From Chlamydiota bacterium (lineage in GTDB: Bacteria; Chlamydiota; Chlamydiia; Chlamydiales; RGXB01), in assembly GCA_016866475.1 (NCBI GenBank), contig VGMF01000003.1, positions 77,442 through 141,441 of the forward strand: a DNA stretch of 64,000 nt. Direction: 5' to 3'. Shown here one piece after another: positions 26,576-34,798 of this stretch; positions within the stretch are counted from its first letter, which is position 1, and the number at the start of each line of letters is the position of its first letter. Position numbers and translations under genes: made by a program. The notes under the pieces were generated by a model. It ran no database searches. It was not told the DNA's origin and worked only from the letters and a program-made list of their open reading frames with translations.

Positions 26576-28126
26576 ATGAAAGATTCAAAAGAGATTATGG
26601 TAAGTGTTGATTCAAAAGAGACGCGTGTGGCGCGCATGAATCAAAAACGACTTACCGAACTCAATATCGAGCGTAAAAAAAATAGGCTCATCTCTGGGAA
26701 TATCTACAGGGGGAAGGTCACAAACATCCTCAAAAATATCCAATCCGCCTTTATCGACATCAATGAAAACGAAAATGGGTTTATCCACATTTCCGACGTG
26801 ATTGAAAACTCCCAAAAATTGCAGGAGATGTTTGAGATCGATTTCGATTTCAAGGGGGAAAAAGCGGTCGAAGACGGCGATATTTCCTCCCACTTCAAAT
26901 TGGACCAGTATATTCTTGTTCAAGTTGTGAAGGATCCGATAGGTTCAAAAGGGGCACGCCTCACTTCCAACATTTCGATTGCAGGTCGTTATCTTGTATT
27001 GCTTCCAAACTCCCCGTTGCGCGGTGTATCGCGCAAAATAAAAGAACAACCGGTCCGTAATCGGCTCAAAGACATTATCGAGAAGTTCGAACTCCCCTCA
27101 AAAATGGGATTGATTTGCAGAACCGCAAGCATAAAGGCGACTACGGATCAGCTCATCGACGAGGTGCGCGAACTGATCAACATCTTTGACGAAATCATCG
27201 AAAACTACCATAAGGCAAAAGGGCCCACCTGCCTTTATCGGGAGTCGGACATTACGAAAAAGGTCCTCCTCACTGCGATGGATAAAGGATACGACAGGAT
27301 CTTGGTCGATCACTACCCCATGTTCAACGAACTCAAGAAACTCTACGGACGGCACCCGGACCACCAGCTGTTGAAAATCGAATATTACCGCGATAACCTT
27401 CCCCTCTTTGAACGCTTTGGTGTGGATAAAGAGATTGAGAAGGCACTAAAACGGAAAATATGGTTGCAGAGCGGTGCCTACCTCTATTTCGATCGGACCG
27501 AAGCGATGCAGACTATCGATGTTAACTCGGGTCGTAGCACGAGCAATATGGAGACAAAAGATGTCGAAGAGGCTCTTGTGCAAATCAACAAAGATGCTGC
27601 CCTTGAGATCGCGAGACAGCTACGGATACGTAATGTCGGCGGTCTTATTGTGATCGATTTTATCGATATGCGTTCAAAAAAGAATCAAAAAAGGGTCTTA
27701 GAGACACTCAAAGACGCCCTATTAGAAGATTCCGCAAAATGTACGGTTTTAGGAATGTCCGAATTTGGCTTGGTGGAAATGACACGCCAGCGCAATAAGG
27801 AATCCTTGATTCAAACTCTTATGTGCCCATGCCCCTATTGCAATGGCCAAGGGACAATACAAAGCCATGAGACCGCATCGATCGAGCTGGAACGTGCGAT
27901 TAAAAAGCTTGTCATGGACGGTGTAAAAGGGAGTGTTGAGATTACACTACACCCCGATCTTGACCGCTACATGGATGGGGAAGACAAGGAATTTTTGGAT
28001 AAACTTGCTAAAAAAGAGTCTCTTAAGCTCATTTTTAAGACTGACAATGAACTGCATTTGAATGATTTTCAATTAGCCACACCAAAAGGGAGCTCTAGTG
28101 CCTCTAAAAAACACGTCTTTGTATGA
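26576..28126 (+). CDS. rng: Ribonuclease G/E family endoribonuclease
   Basis: The 516-residue protein has the RNase E/G core without the long E-type scaffold tail. An S1 domain spans about 38-130 (NIYRGKVTNILKNIQSAFIDI). The DNase I-like catalytic part includes QTIDVNSGR (about 310-318) and VIDFIDM, which carry the two metal-binding Asp residues. The zinc-link is CPCPYC (about 417-422). It would process rRNA and start mRNA decay. A weak GG-rich site precedes the ATG. Its 3' end overlaps plsB by 29 bp. Confidence 0.93.
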   Translation: MKDSKEIMVSVDSKETRVARMNQKRLTELNIERKKNRLISGNIYRGKVTNILKNIQSAFIDINENENGFIHISDVIENSQKLQEMFEIDFDFKGEKAVEDGDISSHFKLDQYILVQVVKDPIGSKGARLTSNISIAGRYLVLLPNSPLRGVSRKIKEQPVRNRLKDIIEKFELPSKMGLICRTASIKATTDQLIDEVRELINIFDEIIENYHKAKGPTCLYRESDITKKVLLTAMDKGYDRILVDHYPMFNELKKLYGRHPDHQLLKIEYYRDNLPLFERFGVDKEIEKALKRKIWLQSGAYLYFDRTEAMQTIDVNSGRSTSNMETKDVEEALVQINKDAALEIARQLRIRNVGGLIVIDFIDMRSKKNQKRVLETLKDALLEDSAKCTVLGMSEFGLVEMTRQRNKESLIQTLMCPCPYCNGQGTIQSHETASIELERAIKKLVMDGVKGSVEITLHPDLDRYMDGEDKEFLDKLAKKESLKLIFKTDNELHLNDFQLATPKGSSSASKKHVFV

Positions 28127-29114
28127 AATGCTATCCCAGCCACATCTTTCAGAACAGTTTCGATCTAACATCATAGAATTTATAGATTGTTTTTGCGAAA
28201 TTAGTGTTAGTAAAGGTTTGTCGGATGATTTTATCAAATGCAGTATTCAAGAACTTATCCAATATGTTCTTGAGCAGATTGAGTCCCCTTATCCTTTCCA
28301 GTCAATGCATATACCCCAGCAAGATGACAACCGTATGTACGAGATAGGGCTCAAGATTGCTGCTCCCCTTATTCACGGAACGCCCGAGATAGTGAACCTC
28401 GACAATCTCCTCGAGGTGAAGTCGCTTCTGGAGCGGGGTGAAAACGTGATATTCGCAGCGAATCACCAAACAGAACTTGAGCCGCAAATCTTAAGTCTTG
28501 CCTGTGATCCCTATGCAAAAGATCTATTTAAAAATACTTTTTTCGTCGCGGGAGAAAGAGTCACAACCGATCCTATCGCGGCCCCTTTTTCGAGGGGGCG
28601 TAAATTATTTTGTATTTACGCTAAACGCTACGTGAGTGAAGACAAGAACATCGAGATGGAACGGAGAATGCATAATCTTAAAACGATCAAGCAGATGAAA
28701 GAGCTTCTCAACAAGGGTGGGGCTTGTATTTATGTTGCTTTGGGTGGAGGTCGTGACCGTCCCGATCACAATGGGCAGGTGCAGCTCACCCCTTTTGATC
28801 CCAGTAGCGTAGGCCTTTTTACCCTGCTAAGCCAAACTGCTTTGAAACCCACCCATATATATCCCTTGGCAGTATCGAGTTTCAACATCCTTCCTCCACC
28901 AATTTCTATCCAAAAAGAGCTTGGGGAAAGACGCTGGACTCGCGGTGGTTCTTTAAAAATTGCGATCGGCAAGCGTTTTGACTATTCTCCTTTTTTAAAA
29001 ATTAAAGACAAAGATGAGTTGCATTCTGCTCTGACAAACGAGCTATTCTCCAAGTTGACTGCATTATACCAACCATTTGAAGGGGATATCGCACCCTTGA
29101 GAGCCATTCACTAA
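28098..29114 (+). CDS. plsB: Glycerol-3-phosphate acyltransferase, plastid-like (PlsB)
   Basis: This soluble, plastid-type GPAT of 338 residues makes lysophosphatidic acid, the first step of phospholipid synthesis. The helical N-terminal bundle (1-75) precedes the acyltransferase core. The core has NHQTELEP at 122-129, VAGERVTTDPI, FSRGRKLFCIYAKRYV and IYVALGGGRDRPD. The acyltransferase box is HX4E here (H123, E128), where the family normally has HX4D. The start is GTG at 28098 with a GGGAG site. Chlamydial plsB is known to resemble the plant plastid enzyme. It overlaps the opposing cyclase gene by 4 bp. Confidence 0.9.
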   Translation: MPLKNTSLYEMLSQPHLSEQFRSNIIEFIDCFCEISVSKGLSDDFIKCSIQELIQYVLEQIESPYPFQSMHIPQQDDNRMYEIGLKIAAPLIHGTPEIVNLDNLLEVKSLLERGENVIFAANHQTELEPQILSLACDPYAKDLFKNTFFVAGERVTTDPIAAPFSRGRKLFCIYAKRYVSEDKNIEMERRMHNLKTIKQMKELLNKGGACIYVALGGGRDRPDHNGQVQLTPFDPSSVGLFTLLSQTALKPTHIYPLAVSSFNILPPPISIQKELGERRWTRGGSLKIAIGKRFDYSPFLKIKDKDELHSALTNELFSKLTALYQPFEGDIAPLRAIH

Positions 29115-30958
29115 GATTTAGATTTTAAACGATACAAGCCCAGTGCCCATAGAGGAAACAACACCTCATACCCATGGTATTTCAAATAAAACACCCTTGG
29201 AAACCCCGGGGCGTTGAACGTAGCATCTTTGAAATTGTCTTTTCTTGATAAAAGATAAAAGACCCCTCGCTCGACCTCTTTTGTGGGTACATTACCGGCA
29301 AATAGAAGAGTAATCAACACAATTGCTGTGTGAAAAACTGTGCTTTTCTCTTGATTTTGTTTTAATGTAGGGGCGTAGGTGTCGCAAGATTCGCCCCATC
29401 CCCCATCTTCATTTTGTTTTGCGATCAAAAAATGGATCGATTTCTGTACCCACTCTTCTTTGGGATCGACTTTTACCTGCATCAATCCTAAAAGAGCAGA
29501 GAATGTTCCATAGAGATAGTTTGTCCCCCAACGCCCCCACCATGACCCGTCCTGCCTTTGAGTCTTTTTAAGGTAAAAAACGGCTCTTTGAATCGATTCT
29601 TTTAACGATATATCGTCAAGCTCCCCAAAAAAAGAGAGAACTCTTCCGGTGACATCTTCCGACGGAGGATCTAATAGAGCGCCATGATCTGCGAAAGGGA
29701 TCAAATTTAAATAGTTAAAATTCTGGTCTATAGAAAAGGCTGCAAAACCTCCATCTTTGGACTGCATTCCTTGGAGCCAATCCTTTGCAGCGTTAATATT
29801 TTTTTTATAGCGATTCTTGTCGACCGCCGCCATGGCCCATCCACACATGGCAGTGTCATCTAGGTCCGGATAAAAAGGGTTGTTATACTGGAAGGCCCAT
29901 CCTCCCCCTCTCAACTCCGGCCTTGACAGGCTCCAATCACCTTGAACTCCGATTAATTGCTTTGTAGCAAGCCAGTCCAATCCTCTCAAAAGAGGCTCTT
30001 TTAGGTTATCCAAAGTAAATCTTAAAGCGTGCATTCCGATGGATGTATCCCAAACCGGAGAAACGCAAGGTTGCATGAAGTGGTCGCCCTCAACATGAGC
30101 TTCAAGAGATAGGATTGCCTGCAACCCCTTTTGCACCATCGGGTGCTCCATGGAGTAGCCCAAGCTCAAAAGAGCCTTGATCTGATACTCCATGGCAGTA
30201 TAGATTCCCCCTAATCCATGCTCCTTATTATCATGATCCACAATCCATTTAAGTGCTTTTCTTTCGGCATAACGCCTCAATTTTGACGGAATCCAACAAT
30301 CTAGTTTACGACCCACTTTGTCAATAAGGTAAAATATACCCCTCAAACCTTTGAAACTGGGTGGAATGTAGGGGACTAAAAGTTCTTTGACATCAATTTT
30401 TTTAGGGTTCTTTGCACTAAAATTTCTTGTCATGGCGAGTGAAAGCGGGATCACTACTGTCCTGGCCCAATAAGCAAATTTCTGCACGCTAAACGGAGAC
30501 CATAAGGGCTGCAAGATCAGCTCAACGGGCATCCAAGGGGCTTCTTTGGGCTCTAGTTGTTTGAACTGAACAAGAGTATAACGGGTAAAAACATTAGCCG
30601 CTTTGAGACCCCCATGTTGGCAGATTTTTTTTGCAATTTTAAGCATGTAGGGTTCGTTTAGAGATTCCCCGGCGCACTTCAGAGCGTAGTAGGCTTTAAT
30701 AGAAGCACTGATGTCATAAGGACCTCTAGGGTAACTCACCCACCCATCATCATGGATAGTTTTTTTTAGATAGGCAGCCAGTCTCCTTTCCATTGCCGGA
30801 TCCCTAAAATCTATGGAGTGCATCAGCAAGATCATCTCCGCAGTGATTGTTGCATCACATTCAAGAGGAAAAACAAGGTAACCTGCGCTACTTTGAGCAC
30901 GATAAGCTTTTTCTAAAAGCTGATTTATGAGCGCTGTGACTTCTTCAACAGGAGGCAT
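29111..30958 (-). CDS. shc: Squalene-hopene cyclase
   Basis: This monotopic membrane terpene cyclase has 615 residues. The protonating DxDD motif is in PDLDDTAMCGWA (about 364-371). EDVTGRVL, several QW-type repeats (QxxDGSWWGRWG, QNEDGGWGES) and the N-terminal LECDATITAEMILL are all family hallmarks. AYWARTVVIPL is the central conserved helix. It folds squalene to hopene, the base of hopanoids. The length is slightly below the usual 630-720 but no motif is lost. It ends a leftward gene series after yebC. No squalene-synthesis genes are in the window. Chlamydiaceae have no such gene to my knowledge. Confidence 0.93.
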   Translation of the reverse strand: MPPVEEVTALINQLLEKAYRAQSSAGYLVFPLECDATITAEMILLMHSIDFRDPAMERRLAAYLKKTIHDDGWVSYPRGPYDISASIKAYYALKCAGESLNEPYMLKIAKKICQHGGLKAANVFTRYTLVQFKQLEPKEAPWMPVELILQPLWSPFSVQKFAYWARTVVIPLSLAMTRNFSAKNPKKIDVKELLVPYIPPSFKGLRGIFYLIDKVGRKLDCWIPSKLRRYAERKALKWIVDHDNKEHGLGGIYTAMEYQIKALLSLGYSMEHPMVQKGLQAILSLEAHVEGDHFMQPCVSPVWDTSIGMHALRFTLDNLKEPLLRGLDWLATKQLIGVQGDWSLSRPELRGGGWAFQYNNPFYPDLDDTAMCGWAMAAVDKNRYKKNINAAKDWLQGMQSKDGGFAAFSIDQNFNYLNLIPFADHGALLDPPSEDVTGRVLSFFGELDDISLKESIQRAVFYLKKTQRQDGSWWGRWGTNYLYGTFSALLGLMQVKVDPKEEWVQKSIHFLIAKQNEDGGWGESCDTYAPTLKQNQEKSTVFHTAIVLITLLFAGNVPTKEVERGVFYLLSRKDNFKDATFNAPGFPRVFYLKYHGYEVLFPLWALGLYRLKSKS

Positions 30959-31048
30959 GCCATGTTACCTTGAAATAGGGATCAAAACATCCCATACTGG
31001 ATTCACCAAAAACCTGTCAACTAGGAAGGGTATCGCCTGAAACCGGTT

Positions 31049-31765
31049 TTAAGCCATATTTGTAAAAACGGCATCTACGTCGTCTAAATTTTCCAACCAG
31101 TCGATCAATTCTTCATTTTTTTTCCGATTTTCGTCATCAACCTCGACTAGAGATTTTGGAATTTGTTCAAAGTCCGCCGCCAGAATTTTTACCCCTTTTT
31201 GAACGAGTTTATCCTTCACCTCCAATAGGTCGTCTAAACCGGTGAATAGAATAAATTCTTCATCATTAGATTCTATTTCATCCACCCCTACATCAAGGGC
31301 GGTAAGAAAAAGCGCCTCCTCTGTAATTGTCTGTTTCTGGATCCGGATCACCCCTTTTTTATCAAATTGAAACAAAACGCTACCGGGCGTTGCAATATTT
31401 CCGCCACGCTTGTTTGTGGCTATGCGCATATCAGAAGAAGTGCGATTTTTATTGTCGGTTATAATCTCAACGACAATCCCGACCCCCCCGTGTCCATAAA
31501 GCTCATAAGTGAGAGCGAAGTATTCCCCCTGATCGGTTGAGCTCGCTTTTTTAATGTTGCGATCAATGTTTTCCTGAGGAAAGTTTGCCTCCTTGGCCCG
31601 ATCGATCGCTGCTTTGAGGCGGGGATTCATTTTTGGATCGCCACTACCCCCCTGCTTGACAGCTGTGATAATCTCTTTAGCAACTCGCGAAAATATTTTT
31701 CCCCTTTTCGCATCCACTTTTTCTTTACGTCGCCTGATGTTTGCCCATTTACTATGGCCTGCCAT
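31049..31765 (-). CDS. yebC: YebC/PmpR family protein
   Basis: This is a 238-residue TACO1/YebC-family protein. MAGHSKWANIRRRKEKVDAK at the N-terminus is nearly invariant, and GYGP-like LYGHGGVGIVVEI and NKRGGNIATPGSVLFQF follow. Members act as transcription regulators or help ribosomes at difficult peptide stretches. It starts 1 bp before the end of the preceding acetyltransferase region (gap of 1 bp to 31767), so it is coupled. prfB-GNAT-yebC is the order I recall in C. trachomatis. Confidence 0.95.
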   Translation of the reverse strand: MAGHSKWANIRRRKEKVDAKRGKIFSRVAKEIITAVKQGGSGDPKMNPRLKAAIDRAKEANFPQENIDRNIKKASSTDQGEYFALTYELYGHGGVGIVVEIITDNKNRTSSDMRIATNKRGGNIATPGSVLFQFDKKGVIRIQKQTITEEALFLTALDVGVDEIESNDEEFILFTGLDDLLEVKDKLVQKGVKILAADFEQIPKSLVEVDDENRKKNEELIDWLENLDDVDAVFTNMA

Positions 31766-31766
31766 T

Positions 31767-32273
31767 TTATAACCACTGCTGCATTAAAATTTTATCTCGA
31801 TACGTCCCATCCTCTTCTTTCAAGAAATTAGAATGGACCCCATACTCTTCAAATCCTGCTTTAAGGTAAAGTCGACGGGCAGGATTGTCCCTATAAACTT
31901 CCAGGTGTAGCAATGAGACGGCAAAATCTCTTTTTGCTCTGACTTTGATCTCCTCTAAAATCTGCTTGCCTACCCCCTTACCACGCATTTCAGGATGCAC
32001 GATGATTGAAAAAAGAGATTGATGTTTCAGCTTCTTTACCGGCGTCAGATAGAGATTAAAAAAGCCGACAATATTTCCCTCATTGCGCACCGTAAAAGCC
32101 GAGCCAAAGGTTTTTCCAAAATACCCAATCCAAATCTTGGATGCATCCTCTATCTCAAGCTGACTGATCATCGGAAACCATTTTAAAATATTAGGTTCAC
32201 TAAGCCAACTTGTTAGAACAGGGATCTCCTCTTCTTTAGAAACTTCATACTTCAATTCGATTGGATCTCTCAA
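31767..32273 (-). CDS. GNAT family N-acetyltransferase (copy 2)
   Basis: The 168-residue protein has one GNAT fold. The acetyl-CoA pyrophosphate loop is PEMRGKGVGKQIL (about 93-105, RxxGxG/A motif A). LHLEVYRDNPARRLYLKAGFEEYG is the C-terminal motif B. The substrate is unknown. It resembles the neighbouring copy 1 in the N-terminal segment (LxEPNILKWFP against MQPELQKWFP) and overlaps it by 29 bp. This suggests an old tandem duplication. Confidence 0.85.
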   Translation of the reverse strand: MRDPIELKYEVSKEEEIPVLTSWLSEPNILKWFPMISQLEIEDASKIWIGYFGKTFGSAFTVRNEGNIVGFFNLYLTPVKKLKHQSLFSIIVHPEMRGKGVGKQILEEIKVRAKRDFAVSLLHLEVYRDNPARRLYLKAGFEEYGVHSNFLKEEDGTYRDKILMQQWL

Positions 32274-32772
32274 ACACTACCCTCGCTCTGGTTTCATCGT
32301 TAGAAAAACGGACGAATCCATTTTGCATAAACACTTTCTTAAATGAGAGCTTCTCTAAAATAGAGAGTAAAGAACAACCCTCATAAATTTCACATTGAAT
32401 TTTTTCTACAATTTCAAATTTAAGGCTAAGATGCACTAAATTCCTTAAAAGCGAAGTTCCTACCCCCCTTTTTTGGAAAGCGGGATCTACGAGAAGATAG
32501 GCCGTGGCGTGAATCGCCACCTTTTTATAGGGCAAAAGAAAAATAAATCCATAACCAACAGGAACACCATCGAAAACGGCTGTTAAGGCACACTTATACT
32601 TGGAGAAATTGACTAAATTTTTAATAAAAATATCGACATCTTCCTCAGATGAGAGAGGGAACCATTTTTGCAGTTCGGGCTGCATGAGCAGCCTCTTCAA
32701 ATTTTCTTGGTCATTTTCTTGAAAATAACGGATATCGTACCGGTTGTCTTTGTTAATGTCCTGTTTATCCAT
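32245..32772 (-). CDS. GNAT family N-acetyltransferase (copy 1)
   Basis: The 175-residue protein has the GNAT acetyl-CoA loop in DPAFQKRGVGTSLL (about 102-115). The C-terminal motif B is degraded compared with copy 2. Its ATG shares one base with the prfB stop codon (TAATG), which implies coupling to release factor 2. A role in modifying a translation component is possible from position but not shown by sequence. The substrate is unknown. Confidence 0.82.
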   Translation of the reverse strand: MDKQDINKDNRYDIRYFQENDQENLKRLLMQPELQKWFPLSSEEDVDIFIKNLVNFSKYKCALTAVFDGVPVGYGFIFLLPYKKVAIHATAYLLVDPAFQKRGVGTSLLRNLVHLSLKFEIVEKIQCEIYEGCSLLSILEKLSFKKVFMQNGFVRFSNDETRARVVFERSNRIEV

Positions 32773-33870
32773 TACGATCCCCTGTTCTTTAAGTAGGACT
32801 CTACAAAAGGGTCCAAATCCCCGTCAAGAACACCCTCTACGTCTGATGTCTCAAATTCGGTCCTTAAATCTTTGCACATCTGATAGGGCTGTAACACATA
32901 ACTGCGTATTTGAGAACCCCATCCGTTCACAAGCTGCTCTCCGCTGATATTTTTTAGCGCAGCCTCTTTTTTAGCCACTTCCAACTCGTAGAGACGGTCT
33001 TTTAACATCTTCATACACCGTTCTCTGTTTTGTATCTGACTCCTCTCTTGCTGTGAAGAAACAACTATCCCTGTTTTAAGATGGGTAATGCGTACTGCTG
33101 AATCGGTTTTGTTGACATGCTGGCCACCCGCGCCGGAGGCACGATAGGTATCAATACGAATATCCTCAGGTCTTACCTCGATTGGAATCTCCTCGTCCAT
33201 AGAGGGGGCAACTTCTACAGACGCAAAGCTCGTGTGACGCCTCCCCGACGCATCGAACGGAGAAATTCTCACAAGCCGATGGACCCCTTTTTCTGCTTTA
33301 CAAAAGCCATAGGCATAGTGAGATTCCACTTGAAAAAGTATATGCTTTAAACCAGCTACTTCCCCCTCAAGCCGGTCCAAAACCAGGTATTTCCAACCCC
33401 TTTTTTGAAACCACCTTTCATACATTCTAGCCAACATAGAAACCCAGTCGCAGGACTCTGTCCCACCAGCACCTGCATTGATCTCCAAAGTGCAAAACTT
33501 GGGGTCAAGTTCCGACGATAGCATTCGCTTCAGCTCAATCGAACGTAAATTTTTTTCTATAACACTAAGTTCAGACTCCATTTCAGCAATCAGTGCCGTG
33601 TCTTTTGACGATTTCGCCTCAGGGTAAAATGTTTCAAGATAGTCTGTTGTAGAAAGGATCTGTTCTATGGGCTGGATCCAATCCTTAAGAGCATTCGACT
33701 CAGCAATTTTTTTTCTTGCTTTTTCTTGATCCTCCCAGAACGCAGTGTCTTTCATCTCCTCGTCAAGTTCGCTAAGGCGCAGTTTTTTATAAGCCAAGTC
33801 AAAGAAACCTCGCTAGCTCAAGGATTCTGGTTTTTACGTCCTGTATTCTTGGTGTAAGATCGATCATCAT
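32772..33870 (-). CDS. prfB: Peptide chain release factor 2, programmed +1 frameshift
   Basis: RF2 reads UAA and UGA. The gene is split. Frame 0 runs from ATG 33870 (or 33867) for 23 codons to an in-frame TGA at 33801-33799. The second frame starts at 33800 and encodes 342 residues, total 365, the length of E. coli RF2. The slip site reads AGG TTT CTT TGA C, matching the autoregulatory CTT-TGA-C site. The Shine-Dalgarno spur is shorter (AGG) than the usual AGGGGG. The GGQ motif is in GAGGQHVNKT, and the anticodon-like SPF is in ISPFDASG. High RF2 ends translation at TGA; low RF2 allows the +1 shift. It leads the series prfB-GNAT-GNAT-yebC. Confidence 0.93.
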
Positions 33871-33972
33871 AGAAGTTCATTCTACCCACTATCCCTTTTT
33901 TTTTCACGTTATTCAATCGACATAAATATAATTTTATGTGCACTTGTTAATAGCTGGGATCCCCCCTGCTTT

Positions 33973-33978
33973 TATAAT
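33973..33978 (+). promoter_or_regulatory. Perfect -10 hexamer upstream of the 170-residue gene
   Basis: TATAAT lies 146 bp before the ATG at 34124, in an AT-rich 253-bp gap between divergent genes. I see no convincing -35 at 17 bp, so it may need an activator or be chance. A TTGAAA followed 17 bp later by TATGCC also lies closer to the gene. Confidence 0.3.
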
Positions 33979-34123
33979 GTATCCAAACGTATTTTTTAAA
34001 AAAGGAACCTCTTATTTTTTGAAATACTTTTTTTAAATTAATATGCCCTTTACGATAAATGCGTTAAAAGTATAAAATTTTCACAATGATGGGACATAAA
34101 AACCTAATTTTTTTGGAGGACAA

Positions 34124-34636
34124 ATGACATCAATAATTAATTCAGCATCTAGCGCAGCATATGCAGCTACAAGTTATCTAGGTACGGCTATTCGCAACGT
34201 AGGAAACCTTGCAGGTCGCATCGTTACTACTCTTTCAAACTTTGTGCCCTCCCAGGTTTCCACAAAAGTTCAAGGACTTTTCAGCCCTATATCTAGAGCT
34301 TGCAGCGCCCTTCCAAAACCAATCAAAGTTGCAGCTATTGTAGCAGGTGGGATCGCTTCTGTTGTTGCGCTTAAGCGTTTTTACAACATGAAATCTACAA
34401 ATCAAAACAACGCTCAGAGGACTCAAAACGGTAGTTCGGGTGATGCCGAAAGCACAATGGTCTCAAATGACGAAGATCAAAAATCACTAAAAGAATTACC
34501 AGAGGCACCAGTCAGCGGTTCAGGTGATAAAGAAACCTCCGCAAATCAGAGCGACGTATTGAAAAACGATGGTCGTGATATTCAAAGCCACCCTCAGTTG
34601 GACCCTGTACCTGAAGAAGGCGAGAACAGAAACTAG
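34124..34636 (+). CDS. Hypothetical protein with one hydrophobic segment; possible secreted effector
   Basis: The 170-residue protein has a strong GGAGG Shine-Dalgarno sequence. I recognise no family. Residues 1-65 are Ser/Ala/Thr-rich without charge runs (MTSIINSASSAAYAATSYL). A hydrophobic helix lies at about 67-83 (IKVAAIVAGGIASVVAL). The C-terminal half is polar, acidic and probably disordered (Asn, Ser, Asp, Glu). There is no cleavable Sec signal. The Ser/Ala-rich N-terminus plus a single membrane helix resembles type III-secreted or inclusion-membrane proteins of chlamydiae, which is inference only. It stands alone, followed by a long hairpin. Confidence 0.6.
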   Translation: MTSIINSASSAAYAATSYLGTAIRNVGNLAGRIVTTLSNFVPSQVSTKVQGLFSPISRACSALPKPIKVAAIVAGGIASVVALKRFYNMKSTNQNNAQRTQNGSSGDAESTMVSNDEDQKSLKELPEAPVSGSGDKETSANQSDVLKNDGRDIQSHPQLDPVPEEGENRN

Positions 34637-34697
34637 AGTAAAAGCAGTTTAAATAATTATTGAGCTGCTTCCTGGTTGATTTTTCCAAAAATCACTC

Positions 34698-34757
34698 ATT
34701 CCTTTAACCAGAGGATAAGATTGCATTTGGCAATCCTTACACTCTGGTTAAAGGAAT
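34698..34757. terminator. Long perfect inverted repeat, probable bidirectional terminator
   Basis: ATTCCTTTAACCAGAG (34698-34713) and its exact complement at 34742-34757 form a 16-bp stem. An inner ATTGC/GCAAT stem (34720-34724 with 34730-34734) extends the hairpin. It sits between the convergent 170-residue gene and the UDPGP-family gene. There is no strong T run on either strand, so termination efficiency is uncertain. Confidence 0.6.
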
Positions 34758-34798
34758 TCTCATTTCTTAGAATATTTTTATTTTCAAAGACCGGTAAA

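Noticed and set aside
32772-33870. prfB as a frameshifted pseudogene
   Set aside because: The in-frame TGA lies at a canonical CTT-TGA-C recoding site and the total length is exactly that of RF2, so this is programmed.
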